NCBI RefSeq assembly: GCF_019844075.1
Contig: NZ_CP081964.1
Span: 1,364,001 to 1,428,000 of the forward strand
Length of the DNA stretch: 64,000 nucleotides
Source of the DNA: Curtobacterium sp. TC1
GTDB taxonomy: Bacteria > Actinomycetota > Actinomycetes > Actinomycetales > Microbacteriaceae
Direction of reading: 5' to 3'
The position numbers and the translations under genes were made by a program. Within the stretch, counting starts at the first letter, position 1, and every line of letters starts with the position of its first letter. Below are positions 7,549 to 16,476 of this stretch, piece after piece. The notes under the pieces are model-generated. The model saw only the letters and a list, made by a program, of their open reading frames with translations, was not told the origin of the DNA and made no database searches.

Positions 7549-9816
7549 TTGGAGGGTCCCGAGATCAAGTTCGCCGAAGCCGTCATCGACAACGGCAAGT
7601 ACGGCAAGCGCACCGTCCGGTTCGAGACCGGTCGGCTCGCACAGCAGGCGCAGGGCGCGGTCGCCGCGTACCTCGACGAGGAAACGATGCTCCTCTCGGC
7701 CACCAGCGCCGGCAAGCACCCGCGTGAAGGATTCGACTTCTTCCCGCTGACCGTCGACGTCGAGGAGCGCTCCTACGCCGCCGGCAAGATCCCCGGCTCG
7801 TTCTTCCGCCGCGAAGGCCGCCCGTCGACCGAGGCCATCCTGGTCTGCCGTCTGATCGACCGGCCGCTGCGCCCGTCCTTCGTCGACGGCCTGCGCAACG
7901 AGGTCCAGATCGTCATCACCGTCCTGAGCATCGCTCCGGACGAGTTCTACGACGCGCTGGCCATCAACGCCGCGTCCGCCTCGACGCAGATCTCCGGTCT
8001 GCCGTTCTCCGGCCCGATCGCCGGTGTGCGCCTCGCGCTCATCGGTGACCAGTGGGTCGCGTTCCCGAAGGCGTCGCAGCTCGCTGACGCCGTCTTCGAC
8101 CTCACCGTCGCCGGCCGTGTCGTCACGGACGAGGCGGGCAACGAGGACGTCGCCATCATGATGGTCGAGGCCGAGGCCACCGAGCACAGCTGGGAGCTCA
8201 TCCAGGGCGGCGCCACCAAGCCCGACGAGGCAATCGTCGCGCAGGGGCTCGAGGCGGCCAAGCCGTTCCTCAAGTCGCTTGTCGACGCCCAGGCCAAGCT
8301 CGCCGCGCAGTCGGCGAAGGAGATCCAGGACTACCCGGTCTTCCCGCCGTACGCGCCCGAGGTCTACTCGGCCGTCGAGGCCCTCGCGCTCTCCGAGCTC
8401 GGTGACGTCTACAAGATCGCCGCCAAGACGGAGCGTCAGGACGCCGACGACGCGCTCAAGTCGCGCGTCAAGGCCGCCATCGCGGAGCAGGTCACCGCGG
8501 GCGAGCTGCCCGAGGTCGCCAACTCGCAGGTCAGCGCCGCGTACAAGTCGGTCACGAAGAAGGTCGTCCGCGGCCGCATCCTGACCGAGCAGATCCGCAT
8601 GGACGGCCGCGGCCTCGCCGACATCCGTCCGCTCGACGCCGAGGTCGCCGTGATCCCGCGCGTCCACGGTTCGGCGATCTTCCAGCGCGGCGAGACGCAG
8701 ATCCTCGGCGTCACCACGCTGAACATGCTCAAGATGGAGCAGCAGATCGACTCGCTGTCGCCCGTCACGAAGAAGCGCTACCTGCACCACTACAACTTCC
8801 CGCCCTACTCGACCGGTGAGACCGGCCGTGTGGGTTCGCCGAAGCGTCGCGAGATCGGGCACGGCTTCCTCGCCGAGCGCGCCCTCGTGCCGGTGCTGCC
8901 GACGCGTGAAGAGTTCCCGTACGCCATCCGTCAGGTCTCCGAGGCGCTCAGCTCCAACGGCTCGACCTCGATGGGCTCCGTCTGCGCCTCGACCCTCTCG
9001 CTGCTCAACGCCGGTGTGCCCCTCAAGGCCCCGGTCGCCGGCATCGCGATGGGCCTGGTGTCCGACACCGTCGACGGTCAGACCCGCTACGCGGCGCTGA
9101 CCGACATCCTCGGTGCGGAGGACGCCCTCGGCGACATGGACTTCAAGGTCGCCGGTACCTCGGAGTTCGTCACCGCGATCCAGCTCGACACCAAGCTCGA
9201 CGGCATCCCGTCGACGGTGCTCGACGCGGCGCTGAAGCAGGCCAAGGAGGCCCGCTCGGCCATCCTGGGTGTGCTCAACGAGGCGATCGACGCTCCCGAC
9301 GAGATGGCGGACACCGCTCCTCGCGTCATCTCGGTGCAGATCCCCGTCGACAAGATCGGCGAGCTGATCGGCCCGAAGGGCAAGACGATCAACGGCATCC
9401 AGGACGAGACCGGTGCCGACATCTCGATCGAGGACAACGGCACCGTCTACATCGGTGCCGTCGACGGACCGTCGGCCGAGGCCGCTCGTGCGTCGGTCAA
9501 CGCGATCGCGAACCCGACCAACCCGGAGATCGGGGACCAGTTCCTCGGCACCGTCGTGAAGATCGCCACGTTCGGCGCCTTCGTGTCGCTGCTCCCGGGC
9601 CGTGACGGTCTGCTCCACGTCTCCGAGGTGCGCAAGCTCGCCGGTGGCAAGCGTGTGGAGAACGTCGAGGACGTCCTGGGCGTCGGCCAGAAGGTCCTGG
9701 TCGAGGTCACCAAGGTGGACGACCGCGGCAAGCTGTCGCTCGCGCCGGTCGTCGCCGAGGAGTCGGACACCGACTCCAGCGGCGCCCGCGAGGAGTCGAC
9801 GGACGCCACCGTCTGA
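7549..9816 (+). CDS. pnp: Polyribonucleotide nucleotidyltransferase (PNPase)
   Basis: 755 residues, the actinobacterial length. A 3'-5' phosphorolytic exoribonuclease that trims and decays mRNA in the cytoplasm. It has two RNase PH domains (first at ~1-220, second from about 350, with GETQ and the [11 protein letters not shown] region), a KH domain ([20 protein letters not shown], ~603-622) and an S1 domain ([20 protein letters not shown], ~665-684). The start is a rare TTG at 7549, set by AAGGAGG 7 nt upstream; there is no ATG or GTG at a better place. The TTG may limit translation. A strong terminator follows the stop. Confidence 0.97.
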   Translation: MEGPEIKFAEAVIDNGKYGKRTVRFETGRLAQQAQGAVAAYLDEETMLLSATSAGKHPREGFDFFPLTVDVEERSYAAGKIPGSFFRREGRPSTEAILVCRLIDRPLRPSFVDGLRNEVQIVITVLSIAPDEFYDALAINAASASTQISGLPFSGPIAGVRLALIGDQWVAFPKASQLADAVFDLTVAGRVVTDEAGNEDVAIMMVEAEATEHSWELIQGGATKPDEAIVAQGLEAAKPFLKSLVDAQAKLAAQSAKEIQDYPVFPPYAPEVYSAVEALALSELGDVYKIAAKTERQDADDALKSRVKAAIAEQVTAGELPEVANSQVSAAYKSVTKKVVRGRILTEQIRMDGRGLADIRPLDAEVAVIPRVHGSAIFQRGETQILGVTTLNMLKMEQQIDSLSPVTKKRYLHHYNFPPYSTGETGRVGSPKRREIGHGFLAERALVPVLPTREEFPYAIRQVSEALSSNGSTSMGSVCASTLSLLNAGVPLKAPVAGIAMGLVSDTVDGQTRYAALTDILGAEDALGDMDFKVAGTSEFVTAIQLDTKLDGIPSTVLDAALKQAKEARSAILGVLNEAIDAPDEMADTAPRVISVQIPVDKIGELIGPKGKTINGIQDETGADISIEDNGTVYIGAVDGPSAEAARASVNAIANPTNPEIGDQFLGTVVKIATFGAFVSLLPGRDGLLHVSEVRKLAGGKRVENVEDVLGVGQKVLVEVTKVDDRGKLSLAPVVAEESDTDSSGAREESTDATV

Positions 9817-9830
9817 TCCTCCCCTGGCAC

Positions 9831-9870
9831 ACGAACGGCCGTCGTCCCTCGCAGGACGGCGGCCGTTCGT
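9831..9870 (+). terminator. Terminator between convergent pnp and PEBP gene
   Basis: A 17-bp stem (9831-9847 with 9854-9870, one wobble pair) and 6-nt loop, 14 bases after the pnp stop. It lies between convergent genes and can act in both directions. Confidence 0.85.
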
Positions 9871-9885
9871 CGTTGCGGGATCGTT

Positions 9886-10413
9886 CTACGCGGCGGGGGT
9901 CTCCTGCGTGCCGACGAGCTGTGCGCGGCCGAGCAGGTGCTCGCGCAGCACGAACCCGACGACCGCGGGGGTCGCGTCGGCCGGCGCCTCGAGCAGCGGC
10001 ACGTCGAGGGCGCTCAGCGTGAAGAAGTAGCGGTGCACGCCGTGGCCCGCGGGCGGGGCGGCGCCGAGGAACGTGTCGGTGCCGAACTCGTTGCGCCGGC
10101 GGAGTGCCTCGGCGGGCAGCAGGGCGTCGTCGGTGCCGGCGCCGGCGGGCAGCGAGGTCGCGGAGCCCGGGATGTCCGTCAGGCTCCAGTGCCAGAAGCC
10201 CGAGCCGGTCGGGGCGTCGGGGTCGTACACGGTGAGGACGAAGCTCTTCGTGCCCTCCGGTGCGCCGGACCACTCGAGTGCGGGGGAGCGGTCCTCACCA
10301 CCGGCGTCGGTGCCGCGCGCCGAGGTCGGCAGCTCGCCGCCGTCGGTGAAGTCGGGGCTGGTCAGGGTGAACGAGGGGACCTCGGGGAGGTTCCAGTTGG
10401 GGTCGTTGGCCAT
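9886..10413 (-). CDS. YbhB/YbcL (PEBP) family protein
   Basis: 175 residues of the phosphatidylethanolamine-binding protein family, cytoplasmic, as no signal peptide is seen. Diagnostic parts: SPALEWSGAPEGTKSFVLTVYDPDAP (the DPDAP ligand-site motif at ~66), GFWHWSLTDIP, and GVHRYFFTLSALDVPL (the GxHRY motif) near residue 127. The ligand and role of bacterial members are mostly unknown; kinase regulation is known only for eukaryotic ones. The ATG at 10413 is chosen; a GTG 15 nt upstream (10428) is possible. Confidence 0.88.
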   Translation of the reverse strand: MANDPNWNLPEVPSFTLTSPDFTDGGELPTSARGTDAGGEDRSPALEWSGAPEGTKSFVLTVYDPDAPTGSGFWHWSLTDIPGSATSLPAGAGTDDALLPAEALRRRNEFGTDTFLGAAPPAGHGVHRYFFTLSALDVPLLEAPADATPAVVGFVLREHLLGRAQLVGTQETPAA

Positions 10414-10479
10414 GCCCCCAGCCAACACCCGCAGCCTCGGTGGGTGCCCGAAGCCCGATGCGCGGTGCTCGTTTCGTCA

Positions 10480-10922
10480 GCTGGTGTGGCGTTGGTGGGT
10501 GGGTGCGGTGGTGTAGGCGCGCACGGAGCGGGGAAGCTCGCACGGAGCGGGGAAGCTCGCACGGGGCGCAGAAGTGCGCGCGGTGCGGACGGGAGGCGCG
10601 GTGCGGTCTCGTCACGTTCCTCCCGTCTGCACGGTGCCGCCTTCTCAGGCTGGTGTGGCGTTGGTGGGTGGGTGCGGGGTTGTAGGCGCGCACGGAGCGG
10701 GGAAGCTCGCACGGGGTGCGGGAGTGCGCACGGTGCGGACGGGAGGCGCGGTGCGGCCCCGTCACGTTCCTCCCGTCTGCACGGTGCCGCCTTCTCGGGC
10801 TGGTGCGGCCTTGGTGGGTGGGTGCGGGGTTGTAGGCGCGCACGGAGCGGGGAAGCTCGCACGGGGTGCGGGAGTGCGCACGGTGCGGACGGGAGGCGCA
10901 TGCGCATGCGCGCGGCGCGCGG
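10480..10922. repeat. Three tandem ~150-bp repeats with internal hairpins
   Basis: Units begin at 10480, 10649 and 10799. Unit 1 is 169 bp because a 19-bp piece (the segment around GGGGAAGCTCG) is doubled; unit 2 is 150 bp; unit 3 is cut at ~124 bp. Units 1 and 2 each hold a 14-bp inverted repeat (GTGCGGACGGGAGG paired with CCTCCCGTCTGCAC). Unit 3 keeps only the left arm. No gene is credible in either direction; open frames here only reflect the repeat. It fills the 520-base gap between the PEBP gene and the TetR gene. Confidence 0.85.
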
Positions 10923-10934
10923 ACCAGCCGGACG

Positions 10935-11582
10935 TCAGTCGGCGAGGACGCGGTCGACGACGCGACCGAGGGCGGCCGTCGCGGCGATCGCGTCACCGGC
11001 GTAGGCGCCGGCCATCGCGCCGTCGCGCGCGAGCATGAGCTCGTCGGCGCCGTCGCCCGGCAGCTTGTGGCCGGACTCCTGCAGCAGGGTGGCGAGCCGG
11101 TCGGTGTACCAGTCGCGGTGGGTGGCGACCACCTCGCGCACGGGGTCACGGGGGTCGTGGTACTCGGCGGCGGCGTTCAGGAAGGCGCACCCGCGGAAGT
11201 CGGGGCCGTTGACCTCGTCGGCGAGGGCGGCGACCCAGGCGCGGACGGCTGCTGCGGGGGAGCCGGCGTCGGCGACGAGCCGCTCCATGCGTTCCTGCAC
11301 CCGTTCGTGCTGGGTGCGGATGTAGGCGAGGATCAGGTTGTCCTTCGACCCGTAGTGCTTGTAGAACGTCGCCTTCGTGACGCTCGCCTCGGAGATGAGG
11401 CGGTCGACGCCCACGCTGTGGATGCCCTCTTCGTAGAAGAGTCGCGTGGCCGTCTCGAGGACGCGGACCTTCGCGCCGCCGGAGCGGGGAGTCGGGGGGA
11501 CGCTCGACCCGTCCGGCGACGCGAGGTTCGTGCTCGGACCAGGGAGACGCTGGACGGCCGGTTGGGGGGAATCGACCGTCAC
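10935..11582 (-). CDS. TetR/AcrR family transcriptional regulator
   Basis: 215 residues from a GTG at 11582, chosen because AAGGAG lies 7 nt upstream and the region above it has a repressor-like operator. An N-terminal helix-turn-helix (VLETATRLFYEEGIHSVGV, then EASVTKATFYKHYGSKDNLI, about residues 42-85) is followed by an all-helical ligand/dimerisation domain. The EVNGPDFRGCAFLNAAAEY segment resembles the TetR_C_33-type group. The inducer and targets are unknown. It probably binds the inverted repeat at 11715-11740 and so controls itself and perhaps the divergent peptidase gene. Confidence 0.88.
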   Translation of the reverse strand: MTVDSPQPAVQRLPGPSTNLASPDGSSVPPTPRSGGAKVRVLETATRLFYEEGIHSVGVDRLISEASVTKATFYKHYGSKDNLILAYIRTQHERVQERMERLVADAGSPAAAVRAWVAALADEVNGPDFRGCAFLNAAAEYHDPRDPVREVVATHRDWYTDRLATLLQESGHKLPGDGADELMLARDGAMAGAYAGDAIAATAALGRVVDRVLAD

Positions 11583-11714
11583 AGCGTGGCTCCTTGGTTC
11601 ATCGGCTCCGCGGACGAGTGGGGGGACTCGTGGCCGCGAGGACTGATGTCCCGAGCCGCCGGATCGGAACTTAGGGGGGCTTTCGATCCGGCGTGAACGA
11701 CTGTACCACAAGGA

Positions 11715-11740
11715 GGACAGACAGACGAGTCGGTCTGTCC
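11715..11740. promoter_or_regulatory. Probable TetR operator
   Basis: A 26-bp imperfect palindrome with perfect outer arms GGACAGAC and GTCTGTCC. It lies in the gap between the TetR gene and the divergent M16 peptidase gene, where TetR-family repressors usually bind. Confidence 0.55.
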
Positions 11741-11814
11741 GCAATTTCTGTACCCCTCTTCGAGTGACAGTCCGTGCGCCTGTGGAAACTGGGCGGCGGG
11801 CTCCGGAGCATCAG

Positions 11815-11820
11815 TAGGCT
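11815..11820 (+). promoter_or_regulatory. -10 box of the M16 peptidase gene
   Basis: TAGGCT, 8 nt before the ATG at 11829, so the transcript would be leaderless or nearly so. Confidence 0.5.
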
Positions 11821-11828
11821 CGTCTGCG

Positions 11829-13163
11829 ATGAACCAGCCAGTGCCACTGCCGCTCGGGGCCCCGGACACGTCGTTCCTGACGTCCGGCGGAGCCTTCGTC
11901 CGCCGCACCGTGCTGCCGTCGGGTGTGCGTGTGCTCACCGAAGCCGTTCCCGGTGCCGCCTCCACGAGCATCGGGTTCTGGGTCGGCGTCGGCTCGCGGG
12001 ACGAACGCGACGGGCAGTTCGGATCGACCCACTTCCTCGAACACCTGCTGTTCAAGGGCACCGAGACCCGGTCGGCGCTCGACATCGCCATCGCGTTCGA
12101 CTCGGTCGGCGGCGAGCACAACGCCGCGACGGCCAAGGAGTACACCTGCTACTACGCACGGGTGCGGGACGCCGACGTCCCGATGGCCGTGCAGGTCATC
12201 GGGGACATGGTGACCGGCTCGGTGCTCGACCCGGAGGCGTTCGCCGTCGAGCGCGGCGTCATCCTCGAAGAGCTCGCGATGGCCGCCGACGACCCGGCCG
12301 ACGTGGCGGGCGAGGCGTTCTTCGCCTCGGCTTTCAGCGGACACCCGCTCGGTCGCCCCATCGGTGGCACCCCGGACAGCATCCGTGCGGTCCAGCGCGA
12401 CGAGGTCCTGGCCCACTACCGCGAGCACTACGCACCGAACGGCATCGTCGTGACCGCCGCCGGTGCCGTCGACCACGACCGCTTCTGCGACGCGGTCGCC
12501 GCGGTGTTCCACGACGCCCCGCGCGCCGAACCGCTCGCGCGCCGCACACCCCAGACCGTGGCAGACCCCATCGAGCCGAAGCTGTCGGTGGTGCACCGGC
12601 CGACCGAGCAGGTGAGCATGCTCCGCGGCTCGCAGGGACTCGACCTGCGCGACGACCGCCGGCCGTCGCTCAGCGTCCTGAACGCCGTGCTCGGCGGGGG
12701 CATGAGCTCCCGGCTGTTCCAAGAGGTCCGCGAGCGCCGCGGCCTCGCCTACGCGGTGTCGTCGTTCGCGCCCGCCTACCTCGACAACGGCGCCTTCGGC
12801 GTCTACGCGGGCTGCGCGCCCGACAACGTCCCCGGGGTCATCGAGATCATCGACGCCGAGTTCCGCCGCATGGTGGACCACGGCATCACCGACGACGAGC
12901 TCCGCCGCGCGAAGGGCCAGATCGAGGGTGCCCTGACCCTCTCGCTCGAGGACTCCGACGCCCGCATGACCCGCCTCGGCCGGTCCGAGCTCGGCACCGG
13001 CGAGTACACCGACCTGTCGACCGCACTGGAGCGCGTCGACCGGGTCACCACCGACGGCGTGCTCGAACTCGCCCGCGACCTCCTGACCCGTCCGACGATC
13101 ACGTCGGTGGTCGGAGCGGTGCAGCAGGACGAACTCGCCGCAGCGATCGGGATGGGCAGCTGA
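11829..13163 (+). CDS. M16 family zinc metallopeptidase (processing-peptidase-like)
   Basis: 444 residues. The inverted zinc motif HFLEH at about residue 68 (two His and the catalytic Glu) sits in FGSTHFLEHLLFKGTETRS; the third zinc ligand is a Glu of the EHNAATAKEYTCYY segment some 75 residues on. The second half has the GGGMSSRLFQEVRERRGLAYAVSS motif common to M16B proteins. Single-domain pair architecture, cytoplasmic. In actinobacteria this gene often lies near rpsO-pnp and dapB, as here; the substrate is unknown. A 8-nt gap separates it from the phosphatase gene, so they are probably co-transcribed. Confidence 0.93.
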   Translation: MNQPVPLPLGAPDTSFLTSGGAFVRRTVLPSGVRVLTEAVPGAASTSIGFWVGVGSRDERDGQFGSTHFLEHLLFKGTETRSALDIAIAFDSVGGEHNAATAKEYTCYYARVRDADVPMAVQVIGDMVTGSVLDPEAFAVERGVILEELAMAADDPADVAGEAFFASAFSGHPLGRPIGGTPDSIRAVQRDEVLAHYREHYAPNGIVVTAAGAVDHDRFCDAVAAVFHDAPRAEPLARRTPQTVADPIEPKLSVVHRPTEQVSMLRGSQGLDLRDDRRPSLSVLNAVLGGGMSSRLFQEVRERRGLAYAVSSFAPAYLDNGAFGVYAGCAPDNVPGVIEIIDAEFRRMVDHGITDDELRRAKGQIEGALTLSLEDSDARMTRLGRSELGTGEYTDLSTALERVDRVTTDGVLELARDLLTRPTITSVVGAVQQDELAAAIGMGS

Positions 13164-13171
13164 GCACGGAC

Positions 13172-13774
13172 ATGTCCCACTACCTGTACCTCGTCCGGCA
13201 CGGCGAACACCAGGACGCCGAGCACGGCCTCCGCGACGGCAAGCTGTCGGAGCGCGGCAAGCGGCAGGCGATGCTCGTCGCCGACCGACTGGGTGGCCTG
13301 CCCTTCGACGGCGTGTACCACTCCCCGTTGCAGGCCCCGAGCGAGACGGCTGCGTTCCTGGCGCAGCGGCTGCCCTCGATCCAGCCCGAACCGTCGACAC
13401 TGCTGTTCGACTGCGTCCCCTCCGGCCCGACCCCGGACATGCCGCACGCCTACCAGGGCTGGTACGGCGGTGTCACCGAAGAGGAGATCGTCGCAGGACA
13501 GGCCCAGATGGGCGATGCCGTCTCCGAGTGGTTCACCCCGGCGCGCGAGGACCGGCACGACCTGCTCATCACGCACAACGCCGTGATCGGCTGGTTCGTG
13601 CGCGAGGCGTTCCAGGCCCCCGAGTGGCGCTGGATGGGCACGAACGTGGCGCACACCGCACTCACGATCATCCGGATCCGCTCCGCGAAGCCGGCCGAGG
13701 TGGTCGCCCTGAACGACCTGGCCCACCTGCCGGTGGAGCTGCGGACCGGGCTGCCGGTCGACCAGCCCGTCTAG
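13172..13774 (+). CDS. Histidine phosphatase family protein
   Basis: 200 residues. YLVRHGEH at the N-terminus (residues 6-13) is the RHG motif whose His becomes phosphorylated; the second catalytic His is in LLITHNAVIGWFVREA near residue 130. This is the phosphoglycerate-mutase-like fold; the substrate cannot be told from sequence. The ATG at 13172 lies 8 nt after the peptidase stop. It ends in a convergent overlap with the acetyltransferase gene: the two stop codons share the palindrome CTAG at 13771-13774. Confidence 0.88.
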   Translation: MSHYLYLVRHGEHQDAEHGLRDGKLSERGKRQAMLVADRLGGLPFDGVYHSPLQAPSETAAFLAQRLPSIQPEPSTLLFDCVPSGPTPDMPHAYQGWYGGVTEEEIVAGQAQMGDAVSEWFTPAREDRHDLLITHNAVIGWFVREAFQAPEWRWMGTNVAHTALTIIRIRSAKPAEVVALNDLAHLPVELRTGLPVDQPV

Positions 13775-14265
13775 CGGGTCGTCGGCTTGCGGTACCAGGC
13801 GGTCGCGTTCGGGTTGTCGTTGAACGCTGCGACGCGCTCGTAGCCCCGACCGCGGTACATCGCGCCCGCAGCGACGAGCGAGTCGTTCGTGTCGAGCACG
13901 ATGCTCGTCGCTCCCAGCGCGGCACCTTCCCGTTCGAGCAGGTCCATCAGCGCGGACGCGATGCCCTTGCCCCGTCCGCCCGGGGTCACGAAGACGTGCT
14001 TGACCTCGAACCGGACGTCGTCGGCGCCCGTCGCGTCGACCCCGTCCGGGATCCGCCGGAGCCCGCCGCACCCGACTGCGGTACCGCCGTCGTAGGCCAC
14101 CGCGAAGACGCCGTTCGGCGGCGTGAACTCGGCAGCCGGTGTCCGCTTGCGCGAGTAGGTGCCCTGCGCGCTCGGGAACGTCGCCTCGCGCTCGTCCAGG
14201 TACGCGTCGAGCAGGACGTCGACCTCGGGCAGATCGGCGGGCACGGTCCTGACCTCGACTGACAT
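13771..14265 (-). CDS. GNAT family N-acetyltransferase
   Basis: 164 residues. The acetyl-CoA site is seen as VKHVFVTPGGRGKGIASALMDLLE (motif A with R/Q-x-x-G-x-G/A form GRGKGIA, ~98-104) followed by LDTNDSLVAAGAMYRGRGYERV. The substrate is unknown. The ATG at 14265 gives the complete fold. It is divergent from dapB, with 23 bases between the starts, so the two genes' promoters overlap. Confidence 0.88.
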   Translation of the reverse strand: MSVEVRTVPADLPEVDVLLDAYLDEREATFPSAQGTYSRKRTPAAEFTPPNGVFAVAYDGGTAVGCGGLRRIPDGVDATGADDVRFEVKHVFVTPGGRGKGIASALMDLLEREGAALGATSIVLDTNDSLVAAGAMYRGRGYERVAAFNDNPNATAWYRKPTTR

Positions 14266-14275
14266 GGGTCGATCC

Positions 14276-14281
14276 TAGGAT
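14276..14281 (+). promoter_or_regulatory. -10 box of dapB (leaderless)
   Basis: TAGGAT exactly 7 nt before the ATG at 14289. This decides the start over an ATG at 14280 that lies inside the -10 box. Confidence 0.6.
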
Positions 14282-14288
14282 GGACCGC

Positions 14289-15035
14289 ATGGTCACTCCC
14301 GTCGCCGTCGTCGGCGCCACCGGTCGTCTCGGGGGCCTCGTGGCCTCCGTCGTCGAGGAACTCCCGGAGTTCGAGCTCGTCGCCCGTCTGTCGTCGAAGG
14401 ACGGTGCCCACGAGGCGCCTCCGTCGGTGTTCGGCGGCGCTGCGCTCGTCGTCGACGTGACGGTGCCGGCGCTCAGCCCCGCGATCGTCGAGAACGCCCT
14501 GTCGAGCGGGGCGAACGTGCTCGTCGGCACCTCGGGTTGGTCGGCCGACCGTCTCGCGAAGCTCCGCACCACCCTGCAGGAGCGACCCGACCAGGGCGTC
14601 CTCGTGGTCCAGAACTTCTCGATCGGCTCGGTGCTCGGCACCCACCTCGCCACGATCGCGGCGCCGTGGTTCCCCTCGGTCGAGATCGTCGAGACGCACC
14701 ACGCCGGCAAGATCGACTCGCCGTCCGGCACCGCGGTGCGCACCGCCGAACTGATCGCCGAGGCGCGGCGCGACGTCGGTCCGGTCGAGGCCCCGCACGT
14801 CGACCAACGCGCCCGCGGTCAGCAGGTGGCGAGCGTGCCGATCCACTCGCTCCGGTTGCCCGGGGTGAAGGCGGTGCAGGACGTCCTGCTCAGCGGCCCC
14901 GGCGAGACCCTGACCATCCGGCACGACACCAACGACGACGTCGCCTACGTCGCCGGGATCCGGGCGGCGCTGTCGGCACTCGGGTCCGCCCGCGGACTCA
15001 CCGTGGGCCTCGGCAGCGTCCTCGGCATCGGCTGA
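14289..15035 (+). CDS. dapB: 4-hydroxy-tetrahydrodipicolinate reductase
   Basis: 248 residues. Reduces hydroxy-tetrahydrodipicolinate with NAD(P)H in lysine/diaminopimelate synthesis. N-terminal Rossmann motif VAVVGATGRLGGLVA; substrate site EIVETHHAGKIDSPSGTAV (~136-154) with the catalytic His pair and Lys of DapB; QNFSIGSVL just before it. dapA and dapF lie 2.9 and 16 kb downstream. Cytoplasmic; the start is set by the leaderless promoter. The stop is 4 nt from the next GTG. Confidence 0.95.
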   Translation: MVTPVAVVGATGRLGGLVASVVEELPEFELVARLSSKDGAHEAPPSVFGGAALVVDVTVPALSPAIVENALSSGANVLVGTSGWSADRLAKLRTTLQERPDQGVLVVQNFSIGSVLGTHLATIAAPWFPSVEIVETHHAGKIDSPSGTAVRTAELIAEARRDVGPVEAPHVDQRARGQQVASVPIHSLRLPGVKAVQDVLLSGPGETLTIRHDTNDDVAYVAGIRAALSALGSARGLTVGLGSVLGIG

Positions 15036-15039
15036 CCCG

Positions 15040-15510
15040 GTGGGACGTGCAGCGCGGGCCGGGCGCGCGATCCGGTCGCCGTTCTGGGGTGCGGCGCTGA
15101 TGACCCTGCTGCTGGCGCTCTACATCGTGCTCGTCGGGCAGCGGGCCGTCGCCTTCATCGCGACCGGCATCCCGATCGGGATCGGCATCGGCGTCGCGCT
15201 GTTCGTCGTCGCCGCGATCGGGGCACTCCTGCTCGTGCTCGAGTTCCGGTTCGGTGTCCGGATCACCCGGCTCGGGTCCCGCCTCGAGGCCGAGGGCGGC
15301 GCACCGGAGGACGTCGTGCCGGTCCGGCCCTCCGGCCGACCGACGCGCGAGGCCGCCGACGAGGTCTTCCCGAAGTACCAGGCCGCCGTCGAGCAGGACC
15401 CTGCCGACTGGCGTGCCTGGTACCGGCTCGGGGTCGTCTACGACGCCGCGGGGGACCGGAAGCGTGCCCGCGCCGCGATGCGCACCGCGCTGTCGCGGGC
15501 GAGCGCCTGA
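15040..15510 (+). CDS. Membrane protein with C-terminal TPR-like repeat
   Basis: 156 residues. Two transmembrane helices (about 15-33 and 38-68, the second starting IATGIPIGIGIGVALFVV), then a cytoplasmic tail ending in one tetratricopeptide-like unit (DPADWRAWYRLGVVYDAAGDRKRARAAM, about 120-147). Proteins of this shape next to dapB are common in Microbacteriaceae; the role is unknown. The GTG at 15040, 4 nt after dapB, suggests co-transcription. Confidence 0.78.
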   Translation: MGRAARAGRAIRSPFWGAALMTLLLALYIVLVGQRAVAFIATGIPIGIGIGVALFVVAAIGALLLVLEFRFGVRITRLGSRLEAEGGAPEDVVPVRPSGRPTREAADEVFPKYQAAVEQDPADWRAWYRLGVVYDAAGDRKRARAAMRTALSRASA

Positions 15511-15517
15511 CCCCCGG

Positions 15518-16438
15518 TCAGAGGACCGCGTCGACCGCGTCCGACGCGCGGGTGTAGCGGAAGGCGTAGCCGGACTCGAGCAGCTTCGTCGGCACCATCT
15601 GCTGACTCGACAGCAGCATCTCGTCCGCCGCGTCCTGCAGTGCGAGGCGCAACGCGAACTCCGGGATCCGGAACAGGTACGGCCGGTGCAGGTCCTCGGC
15701 GACGCGCTTCGTGATGCGGTCGGCGACGACGGCCTCCGGCCCGGCCAGGTTCACCGGCCCGCTGACCCCGGACGCCGACGGGCTCGTGGCCAGGTGCACG
15801 ATGGCGCCGACCTCGTCCTCGAGCGCGATCCACGGCCAGTGCTGCCCGCCGGTGCCGAGACGCCCGCCGAGCCCGGCCCGGGTGAGCGGGATGAGGGGAG
15901 CGAGCGCGCCGCCGCCCTCGCCGATGACGATGCCGGTGCGCAGGGTGATGACGCGGACGCCGTCCGGCGCCGCGTTCGCCGCGGCCTCCCATGCGGTGCA
16001 GACCTCGGCGAGGAACCCGGTGCCGGGCGCCGCGTCGTCCTGCAGGACGTCCGCCGGGCGGTCGCCGTACACGCCCGAGGCCGATCCGGACAGGAACAGC
16101 GCCGGGGGCGTGCTGGCGTGCTGCATCGCCTCGACCAGGGTGTCGGTCGCGTCGACGCGCGAGCGCCGGATCTCCTCGCGGTACGAGCGGGTCCAGGGCA
16201 GCTTGCCGATGTTCGCGCCCGCCAGGTTGACGACCACGTCGGCGCCGTCGACGATGGCGGGGTCGAGCGGGCGGCGCCCGGGGGCCCAGCGGAACTCCGT
16301 AGCTGTGTGCGGCTCGCGTCGCACGAGCGTGGTCACGTGGTGGCCCGCTTCGCGCAGCGCGCGGACGAGCGGGGTGCCGATGAAACCGGACGCGCCGGCG
16401 ATCAGGATCGAGAGCGGCTCTGCCGCCGTGTCTGCCAT
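15518..16438 (-). CDS. TIGR01777-type NAD-dependent epimerase/dehydratase
   Basis: 306 residues. N-terminal Rossmann motif [26 protein letters not shown] (~70) and [10 protein letters not shown] (~125) are hallmarks of the TIGR01777 family, which also has the C-terminal DUF1731 region ([23 protein letters not shown]...). E. coli YfcH and plant relatives belong here; the reaction is unknown. The start at 16438 is preferred over 16456 because a TAGCGT -10 box lies 7 nt upstream. Divergent from thyA. Confidence 0.88.
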   Translation of the reverse strand: MADTAAEPLSILIAGASGFIGTPLVRALREAGHHVTTLVRREPHTATEFRWAPGRRPLDPAIVDGADVVVNLAGANIGKLPWTRSYREEIRRSRVDATDTLVEAMQHASTPPALFLSGSASGVYGDRPADVLQDDAAPGTGFLAEVCTAWEAAANAAPDGVRVITLRTGIVIGEGGGALAPLIPLTRAGLGGRLGTGGQHWPWIALEDEVGAIVHLATSPSASGVSGPVNLAGPEAVVADRITKRVAEDLHRPYLFRIPEFALRLALQDAADEMLLSSQQMVPTKLLESGYAFRYTRASDAVDAVL

Positions 16439-16463
16439 GCCGCCAACGCTACTCATGCCGACG

Positions 16464-16469
16464 TAGTCT
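16464..16469 (+). promoter_or_regulatory. -10 box of thyA (leaderless)
   Basis: TAGTCT, 7 nt before the GTG at 16477. Confidence 0.55.
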
Positions 16470-16476
16470 TCTGTGT

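Noticed and set aside
10295..11149. Long minus-strand repeat protein across the tandem array
   Set aside because: The frame runs through the repeats into the PEBP gene in the wrong frame; its Pro/Arg/His-rich product just reflects repeat composition.
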